DNA from: Rhodovarius crocodyli
GTDB lineage: Bacteria; Pseudomonadota; Alphaproteobacteria; Acetobacterales; Acetobacteraceae
DNA length: 64,000 nucleotides
Assembly: GCA_945901085.1 (NCBI GenBank)
Contig: CAMDJV010000001.1
Coordinates: 62,001 to 126,000, forward strand
Direction: 5' to 3'
Shown here: piece after piece, positions 60,220 through 64,000 of the stretch
Position numbering within the stretch: position 1 is the stretch's first letter
Layout: every line of letters starts with the position of its first letter
The notes under the pieces: generated by a model
What the model was told of the DNA's origin: nothing
Database searches by the model: none
The model's input: the letters and a program-made list of their open reading frames with translations, nothing else
Program-made: the position numbers and the translations under genes

Positions 60220-62295
60220 GTGAACCACCCTGTCAGCACCATCGCCCCGATTCTGGAGGCCCCGCTCCAAACCCTGCCCGGCATAGGCCCCAAGCTGGCC
60301 GGGCTGCTGGAGCAGGCGGTGGGCGGCAAACGCGTGCTCGACCTGCTGCTGCATCTGCCCGAGCGTTTCGCCGAGCGGGTGCGAATCGAAAAGCCCGAGG
60401 AGGCCCCCGCCGACCGCGACTCGGTCTTCCCCGTGCTGGCCGAATCCCACCGCGCCGTGCGCTCCGCCAAGGGTGCGCGCTATGTCGAGGTGCGCGCCCT
60501 CTCGGGCGATGCCCGGGTGGTGCTGCGCTTCATGAACGCCACCCTGCCCTGGATCGAGGGCAAATTGCCCCGCGCAGAACCCCGCTTCATCTGCGGCCGG
60601 GTGCGGCCCGAGGGCGATGGTTTTTCGGTGATGAACCCCGAAGTGGCGCGCGACGCCGCGCAATTGCCCGAGCGTGAGGCCATCTGGCCGCTGGTGGCTG
60701 GGCTGCATCGCGGCCATGTCGCCCGCGGCCTCGCCGCCGCCCTCGCCGTGCTGCCCGATTGCCCCGAATGGGCCGACCCGCCCTTGGTGGCGCGCGAGAC
60801 TTGGCCGCCCTTCGCCGCCGCCCTGCGCAGCGCCCAGGCCGAGGCCACCCCCGCCCCCCGCGCCCGCCTCGCCTATGATGAACAACTCGCCGGCCAGATC
60901 GCCCTCGCTTTGGTGCGAAGGCGCGAGCGGCAAAAACCCGGCCGCGCCCTGCTGGGCAACGGCGAAAAACGCACCGCCGCCCTGGCCGCCTTCGGCCATA
61001 CCCCCACCCCGAGCCAAACCGCCGCCCTGGCTGAAATCGATGCCGACCTCGCCGCCCCCCACCGCATGCTGCGTCTGCTGCAGGGCGATGTCGGCTCGGG
61101 CAAAACCCTCGTCGCCCTGCTGGCCATGCTGCGCGCGGTGGAGGCTGGCACCCAGGCAGCACTCATGGTCCCCACCGAGCTTCTCGCCAGGCAGCATCTG
61201 CGCACGCTGGAACGGCTTTGCCGCCCCGCCGGCGTGCGGGTGGCCCTGCTCTCGGGCAGCCTCAAGGCTGCGGAACGGCGGCAGGTGCTGGCGGGCCTCG
61301 CCGATGGCGCCATCGCCATCGCCATCGGCACCCATGCCCTCTTCCAGCAGGGCGTGGTGTTCCGCGATCTCGGCCTCGCCGTGGTCGATGAACAGCACCG
61401 CTTCGGCGTCGAACAACGCCTCACCCTGGCCAGCAAAGGCGAGGCGACCGACCTTTTGGTGATGACCGCCACCCCCATCCCCCGCACCCTGCTGCTGACC
61501 CATTGGGGCGAAATGGCGGTCAGCCGCATCACCGGCAAACCGGCCGGCCGGCAGCCCATCGCCACCTCCATCCACGGCCTCTCCAACCTCGAAGAGGTCA
61601 TCGCCGCCGCCGGCCGGGCCATGGCCAAGGGCGCGCGCATCTATTGGGTCTGCCCCCTGGTGGCAGAGAGCGAAACCCTCGACCTCGCCGCCGCCGAAAC
61701 CCGCTTCGCCGAATTGGCCGCCCGCTTCGGCGAAAATGTCGCCCTGGCACATGGCCAGATGGATGTGTCCCTGCGCGAGGCCGCCCTAGGCCGCTTCGCC
61801 CGGGGCGAGGCGCAAATGCTGGTCGCCACCACCGTCATCGAAGTCGGCGTGGACGTCCCCGAAGCCACGGTGATGGTGATCGAGCATGCCGAGCGCTTCG
61901 GCCTCGCCCAACTCCACCAGTTGCGCGGCCGGGTGGGGCGCGGTGCGGCGCGCAGCTATTGCATGCTGCTCTATGACGAGGCGGTGGGCCGCACGGCGCG
62001 CGACCGCCTGGCCATCCTGCGCGACACCGAGGATGGCTTCATCATCGCCGATGAGGATTTCCGCCTGCGCGGCGCCGGCGAGGCCCTGGGCACCCGCCAA
62101 TCCGGCCACGAGATGGCCCGCCTGCCCCTCGATGACGCCGCCGCCCAGGACCGCCTGGTGGCCATCGCCCATGCCGATGCCGAAGCGCTGCTGACCCGCG
62201 ACCCTGCCCTGAGCACCCCCCGGGGCCAGGCCGCCCGCCTGCTGCTGCGCCTATTTGGCAAAGATGCAGCCATGGCCACGCTGGGCGCGGGCTGA
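60220..62295 (+). CDS. recG: ATP-dependent DNA helicase RecG
   Basis: A 691-residue monomeric helicase that regresses stalled replication forks and processes branched DNA. The N-terminal wedge domain starts with LETLPGIGP-like LQTLPGIGPKLAGLLEQA and includes the OB part near residue 90. The helicase core has Walker A LQGDVGSGKTLVALLAM (about 286-302), the DEQH box VVDEQHRFGVEQR and motif VI QLRGRVGRGAARSYCML. The start is GTG at 60220. Length is typical. Confidence 0.96.
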   Translation: MNHPVSTIAPILEAPLQTLPGIGPKLAGLLEQAVGGKRVLDLLLHLPERFAERVRIEKPEEAPADRDSVFPVLAESHRAVRSAKGARYVEVRALSGDARVVLRFMNATLPWIEGKLPRAEPRFICGRVRPEGDGFSVMNPEVARDAAQLPEREAIWPLVAGLHRGHVARGLAAALAVLPDCPEWADPPLVARETWPPFAAALRSAQAEATPAPRARLAYDEQLAGQIALALVRRRERQKPGRALLGNGEKRTAALAAFGHTPTPSQTAALAEIDADLAAPHRMLRLLQGDVGSGKTLVALLAMLRAVEAGTQAALMVPTELLARQHLRTLERLCRPAGVRVALLSGSLKAAERRQVLAGLADGAIAIAIGTHALFQQGVVFRDLGLAVVDEQHRFGVEQRLTLASKGEATDLLVMTATPIPRTLLLTHWGEMAVSRITGKPAGRQPIATSIHGLSNLEEVIAAAGRAMAKGARIYWVCPLVAESETLDLAAAETRFAELAARFGENVALAHGQMDVSLREAALGRFARGEAQMLVATTVIEVGVDVPEATVMVIEHAERFGLAQLHQLRGRVGRGAARSYCMLLYDEAVGRTARDRLAILRDTEDGFIIADEDFRLRGAGEALGTRQSGHEMARLPLDDAAAQDRLVAIAHADAEALLTRDPALSTPRGQAARLLLRLFGKDAAMATLGAG

Positions 62296-62357
62296 TACTT
62301 GAAATCCAACCGCCGCGGGATATTTTCCGCCCGGCGAGAACAGAGCCGGGAAATTCC

Positions 62358-63083
62358 GTGACCGCATTGATCGAGATCGACCGTCTGACGAAACGTTTCG
62401 GCAGCTTCACCGCTGTCGATGATGTCAGCTTTTCCGTCGCCCGTGGCGAGGTTGTGGGCTTCCTCGGCCCCAATGGCGCCGGCAAATCCACCACCATGCG
62501 CATGCTGGCCGGCTTCATGGCCCCCAGCGCTGGCACCGCACGCATTTGCGGCGCCGATGTGGTGGATGAGCCGGTCAAGGCCAAGCGCGCTTTGGGCTTC
62601 CTGCCCGAGGGCGCGCCCACCTACCCAGAAATGTCCGTCGCCGGTTTTCTCGGCTTCGCCGGCCGAATCCGTGGCTTTCGCGGCGCTGAACTCTCCCGCC
62701 GGGTCGGCCGCGCCATGGAACGCACCCAGCTCGAAGGCGTTCGCCTGCAACCCATCGAAACCCTCTCCAAAGGCTTCAAGCGCCGCGTCGGCCTCGCCCA
62801 GGCGCTGCTGCATGAGCCCCCCGTGCTGGTGCTCGACGAGCCGACTGACGGCCTGGACCCCAACCAAAAACACGAGGTCCGCAGCCTGATCCGCGAGATG
62901 GCGCCGGACAAGGCCATCATCATCTCCACCCATATCCTTGAGGAGGTGGGCGCCGTCTGCACCCGCGCCATCATCATCGCCCGGGGCCGGGTGGTGGTGG
63001 ATGCGCCCCCCTCGGTGCTCGAAGAATCCGGCCGCAGCCTCGAAGACGTGTTCCGCAGCCTCACCACCGGAGAAGCGGCATGA
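62358..63083 (+). CDS. ABC-2 type exporter ATPase (GldA-like)
   Basis: A 241-residue ATPase with Walker A GPNGAGKSTTM, signature LSKGFKRRVGLAQAL and Walker B VLVLDEPTDGLD. The GTG start at 62358 follows the recG stop by 62 bp. Together with the two genes downstream it forms the ATPase, permease and substrate-domain trio called GldA-GldF-GldG in Bacteroidetes. In non-gliding proteobacteria such trios have no proven role. Confidence 0.9.
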   Translation: MTALIEIDRLTKRFGSFTAVDDVSFSVARGEVVGFLGPNGAGKSTTMRMLAGFMAPSAGTARICGADVVDEPVKAKRALGFLPEGAPTYPEMSVAGFLGFAGRIRGFRGAELSRRVGRAMERTQLEGVRLQPIETLSKGFKRRVGLAQALLHEPPVLVLDEPTDGLDPNQKHEVRSLIREMAPDKAIIISTHILEEVGAVCTRAIIIARGRVVVDAPPSVLEESGRSLEDVFRSLTTGEAA

Positions 63084-63802
63084 TCACCATCGCCCGCCGC
63101 GAACTCGCGGCCTATTTCGCAACGCCCGTGGCCTATGTCTTCATCGTCATCTTTCTGGTCATGGCCGGGGCGCTCACCTTCACGCTGGGCAATTTCTTCA
63201 CCCGCGGCCAGGCCGATCTGAACCCCTTCTTCTCCTTCGTGCCCTGGCTCTTCCTCTTCCTGGTACCCGCACTCACCATGCGGCTCTGGGCCGAGGAGCG
63301 CCGGCTGGGCACCATCGAACTCCTGCTCACCCTGCCAATCGCGCAATGGGAGGCGGTGCTGGGCAAATTCCTCGCTGCCTGGGCGTTTTGCGGCATCGCC
63401 CTCGCCCTCACCTTCCCGCTCTGGCTCACGGTGAATTATCTCGGCGAGCCCGATAATGGCGTCATCCTGGCCGGCTATGTCGGCTGCATGATGGTGGCCG
63501 GCGCCTATCTCGCCCTCGGTGCGGCGATTTCGGCGCTGACCAAGAACCAGGTCGTGGCCTTCGTCATCGCCGTGGCCGCCTGCTTCATCTTTGCCGCCGC
63601 CGGCTCGCCGGTCGTCACCAGCTTTCTCTCCGCCAACCTGCCGCAATTGGCCGAAATCTCCCGCGCGCTGTCGGTGGCGGACCGCTTCCAGGGCTTCACC
63701 CGGGGCGTGGTCTCCGCCCGCGATATCATCTTCTTCGCCAGCTTCATCGGCTTCTGGCTCTTTGTGAACAACCTGGTGCTCGACCACCGGAAGGCGGATT
63801 GA
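63080..63802 (+). CDS. ABC-2 type permease (GldF-like)
   Basis: A 240-residue membrane protein with six helices. The start ITIARRELAAYFATPVAYVFIVIF and the segment RLWAEERRLGTIELLLTLPIAQWEAVLGKFLAAW are typical of ABC-2 permeases of the NosY/GldF type. It overlaps the ATPase gene by 4 bp and is followed after 5 bp by the next gene, so the three are co-transcribed. Confidence 0.9.
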   Translation: MITIARRELAAYFATPVAYVFIVIFLVMAGALTFTLGNFFTRGQADLNPFFSFVPWLFLFLVPALTMRLWAEERRLGTIELLLTLPIAQWEAVLGKFLAAWAFCGIALALTFPLWLTVNYLGEPDNGVILAGYVGCMMVAGAYLALGAAISALTKNQVVAFVIAVAACFIFAAAGSPVVTSFLSANLPQLAEISRALSVADRFQGFTRGVVSARDIIFFASFIGFWLFVNNLVLDHRKAD

Positions 63803-63807
63803 CCCCC

Positions 63808-64000
63808 ATGCCAGACCCCACTCGTCCCCCCGCACGCCCCCCCGCACGCCCCGGGGCGCGCACCCTCTGGTTCTCCGCCGCCGGCCTTCTCGCCGCCGCC
63901 GCCCTGGCGCTGGGCCTCAATATGCTGACCGAGCGCTTCGCCACCCATTGGCGGGTCGATCTCACCCAGGCCCGGCTCTACACCCTGTCGGATGGCACCC
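63808..64000 (+). CDS. GldG-like ABC-associated protein, 5' part
   Basis: The first 64 residues of a protein that continues past the window end. A Pro/Arg-rich tail leads into one membrane helix (LWFSAAGLLAAAALALGLNM) and then RVDLTQARLYTLSDGT, the conserved start of the large periplasmic domain of GldG-type auxiliary proteins. It should hold the extracytoplasmic substrate-handling domain of the exporter. Confidence 0.82.
   Translation, partial: MPDPTRPPARPPARPGARTLWFSAAGLLAAAALALGLNMLTERFATHWRVDLTQARLYTLSDGT

Noticed and set aside
60199-61752. Extension of the sdhE frame over recG
   Set aside because: Only the last 96 codons match SdhE; the rest is antisense to recG helicase motifs.
1-64000. 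tRNA, rRNA or known riboswitch genes
   Set aside because: No intergenic space shows a convincing tRNA arm set or a known riboswitch core by eye; nearly all gaps are under 200 bp.

Overview
The window is very GC-rich, gene-dense DNA with few AT-rich stretches. It looks like an alphaproteobacterial chromosome, most likely Acetobacteraceae of the Roseomonas type. The support is the high GC, five Bug-type (TctC) periplasmic receptors of tripartite tricarboxylate transport (TTT), many peptide-ABC genes, and alphaproteobacterial markers such as DUF1491 and the sdhE-mfd/recG arrangement. This assignment is inferred from gene content, not from a marker gene. No rRNA, tRNA, CRISPR array, insertion sequence or phage gene was recognised.

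Layout. 1-8.8 kb: the end of an adenosine deaminase family gene with a Bug receptor, then a minus-strand catabolic/transport run (Bug, enolase-superfamily dehydratase, Bug, EamA transporter, NicX-like ring-cleavage dioxygenase, alpha/beta hydrolase). 8.8-15.6 kb: a double cold-shock-domain protein with an RGG-like linker, a DadA-like oxidase, a LysE exporter and a molybdenum hydroxylase of the CoxS-CoxL-CoxM type (form II). 15.6-28.1 kb: a minus-strand peptide ABC operon with two ATPases, two permeases and five consecutive paralogous family-5 solute-binding proteins. 28.2-33.2 kb: GtrA, a type I secretion ABC/HlyD pair and two small soluble proteins. 33.2-41.9 kb: an NDP-forming acyl-CoA synthetase, a ThDP enzyme, an ATPase-only Dpp pair and an amidase. 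42-46.7 kb: gamma-glutamyltransferase, CsaA, Gpt, DUF1491, cytochrome b561 and a DUF429-like protein. 46.9-55.8 kb: GST, PanE-like, creatininase and M20 hydrolase genes divergent from a complete TTT system (Bug, TctB, TctA), then an atypical SDR and a fifth Bug receptor. 55.9-64 kb: DUF1003, Mfd, SdhE, RecG and the start of a GldA/GldF/GldG-like ABC export operon.

Functionally the window is dominated by uptake and breakdown of organic acids, amides and peptides. Receptors greatly outnumber membrane transport cores: five Bug receptors for one TctAB, and five peptide-binding proteins for one permease pair.

The most unusual structure is an intergenic multi-hairpin element found three times (1473, 35382, 46693). 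Its last 60 nt are identical in all three copies. Each copy lies just downstream of, and in the same orientation as, a plus-strand gene. A fourth site (56426) has only the terminal hairpin.
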